NCBI RefSeq assembly: GCF_001425835.1
Contig: NZ_LMDP01000002.1
Span: 528,828-592,827, forward strand
From: Afipia sp. Root123D2
GTDB taxonomy: Bacteria; Pseudomonadota; Alphaproteobacteria; Rhizobiales; Xanthobacteraceae
Length of the DNA stretch: 64,000 bases
Direction: 5' to 3'
Both the position numbers and the translations under genes were made by a program. Under the pieces are notes generated by a model. The model was not told the origin of the DNA, searched no databases, and saw nothing but the letters and a program-made list of their open reading frames with translations. How positions within the stretch are numbered: the first letter of the stretch is position 1; every line of letters starts with the position of its first letter. Shown here piece after piece: positions 54,816-63,166 of the stretch.

Positions 54816-56075
54816 TCAATCCAGCTCGGGCCGCGTTTCCGGCATCAATTTCCAAACCGCAGCAAGCCCAATCGCGGCGACCACGCCGAGAGCGAGAAAC
54901 GTAAAAGAACTACTGAACCGATCAGACAGAATACCTGCGAGCGTGGTGCTGATGGATGCGCCGATCCCCATCGCGCATCCGACAAGTCCCTGCGTCAGGT
55001 TAAATCGTCCGGAATCGCGGGTGATATCGGCAATCGACAGCGGAACCAGAACTCCGAGCGCCGCGGCGGAAATGCCGTCGAGCACCTGAACCAGCACGAT
55101 CAGTTCCGACGGTGTGACCGCTGCGAACAGGACCGCCCTGATCACCAGCGCGGAAAACCCGATCAGCAAGATCGGGCGTCGGCCCCACTGTTGCGATTTC
55201 CGCCCAACGGTGGGCGACAATATTGCAACAACGAACTGCGGCACCACCATCGCGACGGCGATCAACGCGGCCGACGACTGACTTGATTGCAGCGTCAGCA
55301 TGCTTGCTACCAATGGCAGCATGGCGGCGTTGGCGAGATGGAACAACAGCACGCACAACGCGAAAATCGCCAGCGTGCGGTTGGTCAGCAGGCTTTTCAC
55401 GGCCGCCAGCGTCAGCGGCTGCGTTTTTGAACTCCCGTGAGCCCGGTTCGGATCGATATCGCGGGTGTTGATCTGCAGCAGGGCGATCAGGGCCGGAACG
55501 ACGAAGGCGGCGGTGACGAAAAACACCGCCTGGTTTGAAATGTAATAGCCGCATGCGCCCATGCCCGCGGCCGCGAGACCGGTTCCGATCGAGGCAAATG
55601 ATCCATTGCGGCCGAGCCGTTCGCCGATCTCGGTACGGCGCACGAGTCCGAGACTGAGCGCTGCAATCGCGGGGCCCAGAATACAGCTTGCTCCGGCCTG
55701 CAGGATTCGTGACCCGAGAACCGCGGGAAAGACCGGCCACAGCGCGAGAATTAACGCGCTAACGCCGATAAGCACCACCGATAGGGCTGCGGCAAGCCGC
55801 GGCGACCGCATCGCATCAAGGATGGCGCCCCCGGGAATCTGCCCGAACAACGCGATCAGGCCGCCGACCGTAAGGATCAGGCCAATGTCGGTCTGGGTCC
55901 ATTTCTGGGCGGTGAGATAGACGGCGACGAAGGGGCCGAATCCCGTTTGCACATCGGCGACGAAGAAGACGAACCAGTCGAGACCCCGCCGGCTCCGTGA
56001 CGATGCGCTCTTTCCCTTCGCATCATTTTCACCGGCCGTGACATCCCTGAAATCGGCATTGCTTTTCTCATCCAT
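54816..56075 (-). CDS. Major facilitator superfamily transporter
   Basis: This 419-residue membrane protein has about 12 hydrophobic segments. The first half includes WFVFFVADVQTGFGPFVAVY and TDIGLILTVGGLIALFGQIP. The loop between helices 2 and 3 is GGAILDAMRSPRLAA. It is related to the drug-efflux-like carriers of the MFS. Substrate is unknown. It is 21 bases downstream (on the minus strand) of the PRC-barrel gene, so the two may be cotranscribed. Confidence 0.88.
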   Translation of the reverse strand: MDEKSNADFRDVTAGENDAKGKSASSRSRRGLDWFVFFVADVQTGFGPFVAVYLTAQKWTQTDIGLILTVGGLIALFGQIPGGAILDAMRSPRLAAALSVVLIGVSALILALWPVFPAVLGSRILQAGASCILGPAIAALSLGLVRRTEIGERLGRNGSFASIGTGLAAAGMGACGYYISNQAVFFVTAAFVVPALIALLQINTRDIDPNRAHGSSKTQPLTLAAVKSLLTNRTLAIFALCVLLFHLANAAMLPLVASMLTLQSSQSSAALIAVAMVVPQFVVAILSPTVGRKSQQWGRRPILLIGFSALVIRAVLFAAVTPSELIVLVQVLDGISAAALGVLVPLSIADITRDSGRFNLTQGLVGCAMGIGASISTTLAGILSDRFSSSFTFLALGVVAAIGLAAVWKLMPETRPELD

Positions 56076-56096
56076 GCCAACGCCATCGGCTGGTTG

Positions 56097-56765
56097 TTAC
56101 TTGGATGGCTCACCTTTCGCGGCTGAATTGGCAGCGTCCGCGGCCGGACGCTTCGTCTGCACGCCGACAGTAGACGGCTGGCCCAGCACCACGATCTGCT
56201 CCCCCGGCTTGTAGGCAGGCGCGACACGCAGTTGATCGCGCGTCAGATCGACCTCCACAGAGTCTGTCTTCCCGTCGGATGGAAAGCGAATCGCATTCCA
56301 GTCGACCGCAATTTGCCGGCTGCCGACGCCAAGGAACCCGCCAAAATCGATAATCGCCGCCCGCAACTGCCCCGATTTGTCAGCGACGATGTCGACGATA
56401 CGGCCCATGTCGGCGCCATCCGCGCCACGCACTTTCTTGCTGAGAATGCTCACAACCTGCTGGCCGTTCATGACGATGGCGGGGGTCTCGGTCGCAGCCG
56501 GCGATTTCGCCGGTGGCTGCGCCGCAGGTGCGGCCGGAGGCGACGTCTGCGGCGCAGGCGCAGCAGAATTCGCCGGCGGTGACGCTTGCGGCGATTTCGG
56601 TTCAGCGGCTTGCGCGTATTGCAATCCAACCGTCAGGGCGTGTCCCGCAACGACCGTCTCTTGAGCAGCAGAAACTCCACTGGCCTGCGACCAGATCAAA
56701 ATGGCGACGGCGAAACCAGTGAATACGTTTGCATGTAAGCGCATAACCTTCTCGTTATCAGGCAT
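56097..56765 (-). CDS. PRC-barrel domain protein with a secreted Pro/Ala-rich start
   Basis: This 222-residue protein starts MPDNEKVMRLHANVFTGFAV and has a signal-like helix (VFTGFAVAILIWSQASGVSA). A low-complexity Pro/Ala stretch (about residues 50-100) follows, then a PRC-barrel domain: QQVVSILSKKVRGADGADMG, RIVDIVADKSGQLRAAIIDF, GGFLGVGSRQIAVDWNAIRF. PRC-barrel proteins bind RNA, photosynthetic complexes or small ligands. Here the domain would be periplasmic or lipoprotein-like. ATG 56765 is preferred. Confidence 0.82.
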   Translation of the reverse strand: MPDNEKVMRLHANVFTGFAVAILIWSQASGVSAAQETVVAGHALTVGLQYAQAAEPKSPQASPPANSAAPAPQTSPPAAPAAQPPAKSPAATETPAIVMNGQQVVSILSKKVRGADGADMGRIVDIVADKSGQLRAAIIDFGGFLGVGSRQIAVDWNAIRFPSDGKTDSVEVDLTRDQLRVAPAYKPGEQIVVLGQPSTVGVQTKRPAADAANSAAKGEPSK

Positions 56766-57090
56766 GAGAATCCCCTTCTCTCGATCGAAACGCGAACGAT
56801 CGAACACCATCAGGTGAACGTTATGCGTACTTCCCAGCCCTCACCGCCGCTGGCGCCGGCACTTCGGTGCACACCATCGGCGAACGACATGAAGTCACGG
56901 CCAAAATTCATGTCGAGCGTTGTGGAAGAACGGGGCGAGTATGAGGCAGAAAGCAACAATCCGTGCCAAAGCGGCCCGATTATCCTTGCATTGATACCCG
57001 CGTGGCTGCGGCGATGCGAAATTTATGATAGATTCGTCGATGGAACCGAACTGTCGGTCCATGCGTCTAATATGATCCCGAACGTCGCGC
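56766..57090. other. Divergent intergenic region with a possible stress promoter
   Basis: No gene is supported. GGAAC (57042-57046), 17 bases, then CGTC (57064-57067) resembles an EcfG promoter for the glycogen-debranching gene, one mismatch in the -10. The left part carries the promoter of the PRC-barrel gene. Confidence 0.4.
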
Positions 57091-59313
57091 TTGAAAGTTG
57101 GTCCCTTGGTCGTCCCATCACCCGCGGTGCGAAGCATCACGTCTCCCGAAGAAACTCCTTTCTACATCCCTGCGACCGGGTCGACGTCGCGGCCACGCCG
57201 CACGCTGAAGGCTAACGACACATTCGCGGTGGTCGACAGCCACGGCGACATCGGCGCGTCATCAGGAGAGCCGGACGGAATTTTCAACAACGATACAAGG
57301 TACTTGTCGCGATTCGAGCTGACCATCAACGATCTGGAACCGCTATTGCTCGGGTCTAACGTTCGCGACGACAATGCTGTCCTTACCGTCGATCTGACCA
57401 ACCCTGACACCTACATCAAGAATCGTCTCGTCCTGCCCAAGGACACCATCCACATCGTGCGAACCAGTTTTGTCTGGCAGGAAGACTTCTATACCCGCTT
57501 CAGTATTCGCAACCATGGCAACCATCGCGCGACGATGTCGATCGCCCTCGCTTTCGCGAACGATTTCGCGGACATCTTCGAGGTTCGCGGAATGCGGCGC
57601 GCGCGGCGCGGAACCCATCGGGCTGAGGTGCTCGGCGGACAGGACGTCTTCTTTTCGTACGACGGGCTGGACAATGTCGAGCGGACGACGTCGCTTCATT
57701 TCGAACCGCAGCCCGACCAGATCAGCGACAGCCACGCCCGATACAACCTGACGCTGGCGCCGCACGAGCGCAAATCCATCTTCGTGTCGGTGAAATGCAA
57801 CGGCAAGCCGGGTGATGAAACAGCCCATTTTCTCAAAGGGATGGCGCTCGCGTCCCGTGCCCGCCGCGACCGTCGGGGCGGAACAATTGCCATCGGCACA
57901 TCGAGCGACGTCTTCAACCAGATACTGGAACGCTCGCTCTTCGATCTTCGCATGCTAACGACGGAGACTGCGGAAGGAGATTATCCGTACGCGGGAATTC
58001 CCTGGTATTCGACCACGTTCGGGCGCGACGGAATCATTACTGCACTCCAGATGTTGTGGTGTCAGCCGAGACTGGCGCACGGCGTCCTGACACGGCTGGC
58101 CGCATTTCAGGCGACGACCATCGACCCGCTCAATGACGCCGAGCCGGGAAAAGTCCTGCATGAGATGCGCAATGGTGAAATGGCGCATCTGCGCGAGGTC
58201 CCGTTCGGGCTTTACTATGGCAGTGTCGACTCGACACCGCTGTTCGTACTGCTGGCGGGAGAATACGCACAGCGCACCGGCGATATCGAAACGATCCGTT
58301 CCCTGTGGCCGAACATCGAGGCCGCACTGGGATGGATCGACGACCATTCCGCCACCGATGAAAGCGGATTCCTCCGTCATTCACGCAACAACACCGACGG
58401 ACTCGCCAATCAGGGCTGGAAGGATTCGTTCGATTCCGTTTTCCATGCAGATGGCCGGCTGGCCGAAGGATCGATCGCGCTCGCCGAAGTGCAGGCTTAT
58501 GTTTATGCCGCGAAGCGCTCGATCGCAAAGACCGCCCTGCTCCTGGGATTCGCGGACCAAGCCGCCCGGCTCGAACAGGAGGCCGAAACGCTGGCCGTAA
58601 GGTTCGACGATGCGTTCTGGTGTGAACAAATCGGCACCTACGCAATCGCGCTCGACGGCGACGGCCGCCCTTGTGAAGTCTCGACATCCAACGCCGGTCA
58701 CGTGCTGTTCGGTGGTCTCGCTACCCCTGAGCACGCTAGGCGCGTGGTCCAGGGCTTGATGTCGCCGCGATTTTTCTCCGGCTGGGGCGTGCGCACCGTG
58801 GCCGCGGGAGAGGCCCGCTACAATCCGATGTCATATCATAATGGCTCGATCTGGCCGCACGACAACAGCATGATCGCGGTCGGCATGGCGCGTTACGGAT
58901 TCAAGGCCGAGGCCTGCCGCGTGTTCGAGGGCATCAGTGGCGCGGCGTCATACATGGAGTTGCGGCGGTTGCCCGAACTGTTCTGCGGCTTCCGGCGCCA
59001 GAAGCGTCAAGCGCCGACACTCTATCCGGTGGCCTGTTCACCTCAGGCATGGGCCAGCGGCGCTCCATTCGCAATGCTGCAAGCATGCCTTGGATTGCAG
59101 GTTGAGCCCGAGCGTAACCGCATCCGCCTGATCGATCCCATGCTGCCGCCGTTCCTCGACATGCTGATTCTGCGCAATCTCGAAATCGGAGAGCATCAGA
59201 TCGACTTCGCGTTGTATCGCTATGACGATAACGTCTCGCTTCAGATTCTTCGCAACAAAGGCGGCATCGAGGTTTCAGTCAGTCACCTGAGCGCTCAGGA
59301 CGGCGGCGCGTAG
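57091..59313 (+). CDS. Amylo-alpha-1,6-glucosidase/glycogen-debranching type enzyme
   Basis: This 740-residue protein has an N-terminal beta-rich domain (from FAVVDSHGDIGASSGEPDGI; FNNDTRYLSRFEL) and a C-terminal (alpha/alpha)6-barrel. The latter includes GIPWYSTTFGRDGIITALQM, NQGWKDSFDSVFHADGR (acidic residues) and YNPMSYHNGSIWPHDNSMIA, the hallmarks of amylo-alpha-1,6-glucosidase-type GH families. It probably hydrolyses alpha-1,6 or other glucan linkages in glycogen-like polymers. The start is uncertain: TTG 57091 fits the leader, GTG 57130 is an alternative. Its 3' end overlaps the convergent ligase by 19 bases. Confidence 0.9.
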   Translation: MKVGPLVVPSPAVRSITSPEETPFYIPATGSTSRPRRTLKANDTFAVVDSHGDIGASSGEPDGIFNNDTRYLSRFELTINDLEPLLLGSNVRDDNAVLTVDLTNPDTYIKNRLVLPKDTIHIVRTSFVWQEDFYTRFSIRNHGNHRATMSIALAFANDFADIFEVRGMRRARRGTHRAEVLGGQDVFFSYDGLDNVERTTSLHFEPQPDQISDSHARYNLTLAPHERKSIFVSVKCNGKPGDETAHFLKGMALASRARRDRRGGTIAIGTSSDVFNQILERSLFDLRMLTTETAEGDYPYAGIPWYSTTFGRDGIITALQMLWCQPRLAHGVLTRLAAFQATTIDPLNDAEPGKVLHEMRNGEMAHLREVPFGLYYGSVDSTPLFVLLAGEYAQRTGDIETIRSLWPNIEAALGWIDDHSATDESGFLRHSRNNTDGLANQGWKDSFDSVFHADGRLAEGSIALAEVQAYVYAAKRSIAKTALLLGFADQAARLEQEAETLAVRFDDAFWCEQIGTYAIALDGDGRPCEVSTSNAGHVLFGGLATPEHARRVVQGLMSPRFFSGWGVRTVAAGEARYNPMSYHNGSIWPHDNSMIAVGMARYGFKAEACRVFEGISGAASYMELRRLPELFCGFRRQKRQAPTLYPVACSPQAWASGAPFAMLQACLGLQVEPERNRIRLIDPMLPPFLDMLILRNLEIGEHQIDFALYRYDDNVSLQILRNKGGIEVSVSHLSAQDGGA

Positions 59314-60980
59314 TTGGCGCTGCCCAACGGCAGGTCAGCGGAAATATTTTTCCGCAGAGCGATCTTGTCGGTCTTTCCGGTTTTTCCTTTCGGCAACTCG
59401 TTCCAGAAAAGCACATCTTCAGGAATCTGCCACTTCGAAAAGAAACGCGCGAGATAGGGCCGGAACTGTTCTTCAAAGTGAACCCGCGCCTCGGGCGTAT
59501 CGCACTGCAGCACAACACAGGCGACAGGCCGCTCCTGCCATTTTGGATCCGGCCGACCGATCACCGCGGCTTCCCGGATATAGGGATGATTCATGAGCTG
59601 TAGTTCGAGCGCCTGACTTGAAATCCACTCTCCGCCCGACTTAATCAGGTCCTTCGCGCGGTCGACGATCCGCACAAATCCATTCGGATCAATTGTCGCG
59701 ACATCTCCCGTGCGTAGCCACGTCCGCTCTTCATCTACAATGAAAGAATCGGACGCTGTGTCGGCTCGATTGAAATACGCTGCAGCGGCCCACGGACTGC
59801 TGATCTGAAGTTCGCCTGAGCTGCGCCCGTCGGAGGGACAGCGCATTCCGTTGTCATCCACGATCCTGAGCCGGCACCCCGGAATTGGAAGACCTTGCGC
59901 CGTTCGCGATGTCCGAAGCTCTTCGGCGTCGAGCTTCGATCGGGCGGAATTGGTTAGACCGAGCGGAGAGATTTCCGTCATCCCCCAACAATGCATCACA
60001 TCGATGCCCAGCTTCGCAAATTCCTCGATGAACGACTGGCCGATTGCCGCGCCGCCCACAGGCAGCCGCTTCAGCGACGACACCCGGCCGAGCGCGGACG
60101 CATCCGCCTTCAAATGACTGAGGAAACCCAGCCAGACCGTGGGAACGGCGGTGGCCATCGTTACCTGCGCGGCCTCGATCAGTTCAACCAGACTTGCCGG
60201 ATCGGTCTGACGGCACGGCAAAGCAAGATCGGCGCCGGCCATAAGAGCGGCATAGGGAAAACCCCACGCATTGGCGTGAAACATCGGAACTGCGGGCATG
60301 CAGACATCGCGCTCGCGCATGGCGATCCCGTCGGCGAACAAACATGCCAGCGTATGCAACGTGGTTGACCGGTGACTGTAGAGCACGCCCTTTGGCTCGC
60401 CCGTGGTGCCGGACGTGTAACACAACCCTGCCGCCTCGTTCTCGTCGAGCACCGGCCACGCAAACACGCTCGCACAACGGCCGATTGCATCTTCGTAGTC
60501 GTGACACACAACACCGGCCGGAAAATTCGATCCGGCAACTTCCGACGCTTCGTCTTCCATGACGACCAGATGCCGAACACACGGCGGCAGATTGATATCT
60601 GCCCCGATCACATCCCAGATCGAGCGGTCGACGAACAGCATCTCGTCATTGGCGTGTGCAAGCAGCATCGCGACGTCGGACGCCGTCATCCGTGCGTTGA
60701 TCGTGTGCAACACGGTGCCCATGCATGGCACGGCAAGATAAAGCTCAAGATGACGATGCGAGTTCCATGCCAGGGTCGCGACTCGTGATCCGCGCTCGAC
60801 TCCGTTCCCGTGAATGAAATTCGCGAGACGCGCGGCGCGATCCAGAATGTCGGCATAGATTGCCCGGTGAATGCCCGTCTTGAAGCGTGTCGTTACATGC
60901 TTGCCCGGGAAAAGGTCAGCGACCCGTTCCCGAACCAGATTCAGTGACAGCGGCACTTGTTGCATCAATCCGGCAAGCAT
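59295..60980 (-). CDS. Long-chain/medium-chain acyl-CoA ligase (AMP-forming)
   Basis: This 561-residue protein starts MLAGLMQQVPLSLNLVRERV after GGAGGTGGG. Motifs are LCYTSGTTGEPKGVLYSHRS (P-loop), HCWGMTEISPLGLTN, TGDVATIDPNGFVRIVDRAK and GGEWISSQALELQLMNHP, and it ends PKGKTGKTDKIALRKN with the catalytic Lys. It activates fatty or aromatic acids to CoA thioesters. It is divergent from an acyl-CoA dehydrogenase with a palindromic region between, and it overlaps the end of the debranching gene by 19 bases. Confidence 0.92.
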   Translation of the reverse strand: MLAGLMQQVPLSLNLVRERVADLFPGKHVTTRFKTGIHRAIYADILDRAARLANFIHGNGVERGSRVATLAWNSHRHLELYLAVPCMGTVLHTINARMTASDVAMLLAHANDEMLFVDRSIWDVIGADINLPPCVRHLVVMEDEASEVAGSNFPAGVVCHDYEDAIGRCASVFAWPVLDENEAAGLCYTSGTTGEPKGVLYSHRSTTLHTLACLFADGIAMRERDVCMPAVPMFHANAWGFPYAALMAGADLALPCRQTDPASLVELIEAAQVTMATAVPTVWLGFLSHLKADASALGRVSSLKRLPVGGAAIGQSFIEEFAKLGIDVMHCWGMTEISPLGLTNSARSKLDAEELRTSRTAQGLPIPGCRLRIVDDNGMRCPSDGRSSGELQISSPWAAAAYFNRADTASDSFIVDEERTWLRTGDVATIDPNGFVRIVDRAKDLIKSGGEWISSQALELQLMNHPYIREAAVIGRPDPKWQERPVACVVLQCDTPEARVHFEEQFRPYLARFFSKWQIPEDVLFWNELPKGKTGKTDKIALRKNISADLPLGSANYAPPS

Positions 60981-61035
60981 TCCCACCTCCAGCTTGCGAA
61001 AATCTTGACATCTCCATGGAAGGCGCGCAACATTT

Positions 61036-61052
61036 TTCGAAGATTATTCGAA
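61036..61052. promoter_or_regulatory. TTCGAA-N5-TTCGAA operator-like repeat
   Basis: Two TTCGAA palindromes separated by GATTA sit in the 84-base divergent promoter of the acyl-CoA ligase and acyl-CoA dehydrogenase genes. The TetR gene at 62311 makes it a candidate operator site. Binding is inference. Confidence 0.5.
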
Positions 61053-61064
61053 TTTTGGTGACCC

Positions 61065-62237
61065 ATGCACTTTCATCTCCCGAACGATCTGGCGATATGG
61101 CAAAATCAGGTTCGTGAATTTGTCCGCGCGGAACTTCAACCGCACGATCGCAATGTCGAGGAGACAGGACGCGTCCCGGCCGCCGCCATGGATGGCCTGC
61201 GCCGTATGGGATTGTTCGGCACCAACACGCCGAAGCAATATGGCGGGCTCGGCCTGTCAATGCTCGGCAGTTGTCTGGCGATCGAGGAAGTCGCGAAAGC
61301 ACACACTGCGTTCTACTATCTGAGCGGGGTCAACGTGCATATTGGCTCCAAGGCCATCGAGTTCTACGCAACACCGGCCGTGCGCGATCGATGGCTGCCT
61401 GAGCTGGCGTCCGGCAGAACTATCGGAGCCTTTGCCCTCACCGAACCGGGAGCAGGATCGGATGCGGCACGGATCACGACCACGGCGCGGCGCGACGGTG
61501 CGCACTATGTTCTCAATGGCCAAAAGACATTCATCACCAACGCGACCGTCGCAGGGGTTTTCACGGTTTTCGCAACGCTCGATCCCGCCGCCGGTGCCAA
61601 GGGAATCGCAGCTTTTGCCGTCGAGGCGAACACGCCCGGCCTGCGTATCGGCAGAACCGTGGAAATGGCAGCTGGGCGAGGCTCCGACCATGCCGAAGTC
61701 ATTTTTGAGAACTGCCGCATTCCGCAGGAGAATCTGCTGGGACAAGAGGGCGAAGGTTTTGCCATCGCCATGCGATGCCTCGATGCCGGCCGGACTCATT
61801 GGGGCGCATATTGCGTTGGCGCCGCCACGCAGCTTTTGAGCTATGCCCTCGATCACGTTTCCACGCGCGAGGCTTTCGGCCGGAAACTGCGTGATCATCA
61901 GGGTCTCGAATGGACGATCGCGGACATGACCAGTTCGCTGCATGCCGCGAGGCTGGTCGCATACGAAGCCGCCTGGCGCTATGACCAGGACGACGCGGCC
62001 GCACGTACCGCTGCGGCTGCGCTCTCAAAATATGCCGGCGCCGAGATGGTTCAGCGCGTGGCGGACACAACGATGCAGTTGTTCGGAGGCTCCGGCTATT
62101 CGAAGGATCTTCCCATTGAGCGGATTTGGCGCGAGACGCGTGTGGTGCGAATTCTCGACGGCACATCCGAGATCATGCGCCAGATCATTGCACGGAATGC
62201 CTTCCGGACGCATGAACGCAGGAATGCATCGCCCTAG
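61065..62237 (+). CDS. Acyl-CoA dehydrogenase
   Basis: This 390-residue FAD enzyme oxidises the alpha-beta bond of an acyl-CoA. It starts MHFHLPNDLAIWQNQVREFV. Motifs are GAFALTEPGAGSDAARITT (FAD and substrate), VLNGQKTFITNATVAGVF, GREAFGRKLRDHQGLEWTI and the C-terminal LDGTSEIMRQIIARNAF. The usual YEGT base motif reads LDGT, so the Glu is replaced by Asp and the catalytic base may be different or weaker. It is divergent from the acyl-CoA ligase and followed by a TetR regulator. Confidence 0.93.
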   Translation: MHFHLPNDLAIWQNQVREFVRAELQPHDRNVEETGRVPAAAMDGLRRMGLFGTNTPKQYGGLGLSMLGSCLAIEEVAKAHTAFYYLSGVNVHIGSKAIEFYATPAVRDRWLPELASGRTIGAFALTEPGAGSDAARITTTARRDGAHYVLNGQKTFITNATVAGVFTVFATLDPAAGAKGIAAFAVEANTPGLRIGRTVEMAAGRGSDHAEVIFENCRIPQENLLGQEGEGFAIAMRCLDAGRTHWGAYCVGAATQLLSYALDHVSTREAFGRKLRDHQGLEWTIADMTSSLHAARLVAYEAAWRYDQDDAAARTAAAALSKYAGAEMVQRVADTTMQLFGGSGYSKDLPIERIWRETRVVRILDGTSEIMRQIIARNAFRTHERRNASP

Positions 62238-62310
62238 AGGATGCGCGTTGTCCGGCCTCCGGCATCGCAGAAGGGAACCTCCCCCGGCCCGACTATAAAT
62301 GAGATGATAA

Positions 62311-62928
62311 GTGGCGACATCCCAGACACTGAAGCTGAAGCAAGTGCGCAGCCAGGAACGACGCAGGCAGATTCTTGCCGCGGCGACAAAATTATTCGGC
62401 GCAAAAGGTATCGACCGGACCTCGCTCACGGACATTGCGAGTACCGCGAAAGTACCGCTCTCAAGCCTGTATGACTATTTTGAAGACAAGCGAGCCCTTG
62501 TCCTCGAGGTGCCTGAAGAGAATTTTGCCGCGCTCTACGACAAGACCGAACCTCGGCTCAGCCCGGGTAAAAGCAATGCCGTCGAGCAACTCAAGATTAT
62601 CTTCCTGACGAACTTCGAATACATCAGCGAAAATCCCGGCTGGGGCCGTGTCTTCTTTCTCGAAATCTGGCCGAGCGTGATCGCATCCGAACCGCGCATC
62701 AAAAAGGCCGTCGACAGGTACGCGCTCCGCTATGTCGAACTCATCAAGCAGGCCATTCACTCCGGCGCCTATCGCAAGAATCTCGACCCTTATACGGCCA
62801 TGTCTCTTCTAATGGGGGGCATGTGCCACGTTACAGCCGTCTGGCTCCTCTACGGACGGAAATACGATCTCGTCGAAAAGGGAGAGGCGGTGTTTTCCAC
62901 CCTTCACGAGGGCTTTTTGCGGAACTGA
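62311..62928 (+). CDS. TetR family transcriptional regulator
   Basis: This 205-residue protein starts at GTG 62311 (MATSQTLKLKQVRSQERRRQ). It has the TetR DNA-binding domain ILAAATKLFGAKGIDRTSLT, then DIASTAKVPLSSLYDYFEDK with the recognition helix, and a larger ligand domain with LEIWPSVIASEPRIKKAVDR. It lies 73 bases past the dehydrogenase on the same strand and probably controls the divergent ligase/dehydrogenase promoter, perhaps through an acyl-CoA ligand. Confidence 0.9.
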   Translation: MATSQTLKLKQVRSQERRRQILAAATKLFGAKGIDRTSLTDIASTAKVPLSSLYDYFEDKRALVLEVPEENFAALYDKTEPRLSPGKSNAVEQLKIIFLTNFEYISENPGWGRVFFLEIWPSVIASEPRIKKAVDRYALRYVELIKQAIHSGAYRKNLDPYTAMSLLMGGMCHVTAVWLLYGRKYDLVEKGEAVFSTLHEGFLRN

Positions 62929-63090
62929 TCAGCCTCACTCGATCTCGCCGCCGCGCTTCAGCGTCTCCTCGATCCGGCTGCGGTCGAGCGCGCCATTCCG
63001 GATGGCCTCCTGCTCCGGTTGAAAGCGCCTTGCGCGCCCAACGATCCAGAGCGCTCCATGACGCTGGCCGCGTGCGACGGAACCGCGCTT

Positions 63091-63112
63091 GCCAAACGGA
63101 TGGCAGTTTGGC
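63091..63112. promoter_or_regulatory. Inverted repeat upstream of the substrate-binding protein gene
   Basis: GCCAAAC and GTTTGGC flank GGATGGCA, a 7-bp inverted repeat 54 bases before the start codon. It may be an operator of the ABC transporter. Inference only. Confidence 0.35.
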
Positions 63113-63166
63113 CATACTGCCCGGAGGCAAAACGACAAAATAAATCACCAGCCGGGAGACAACCCC

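Noticed and set aside
62935-63138. Minus-strand frame ending next to the TetR gene that looks like a protein C-terminus
   Set aside because: The last 40 residues have protein-like composition (LKRGGEIE end) and could be a gene remnant, but I cannot name a family and no start is convincing.
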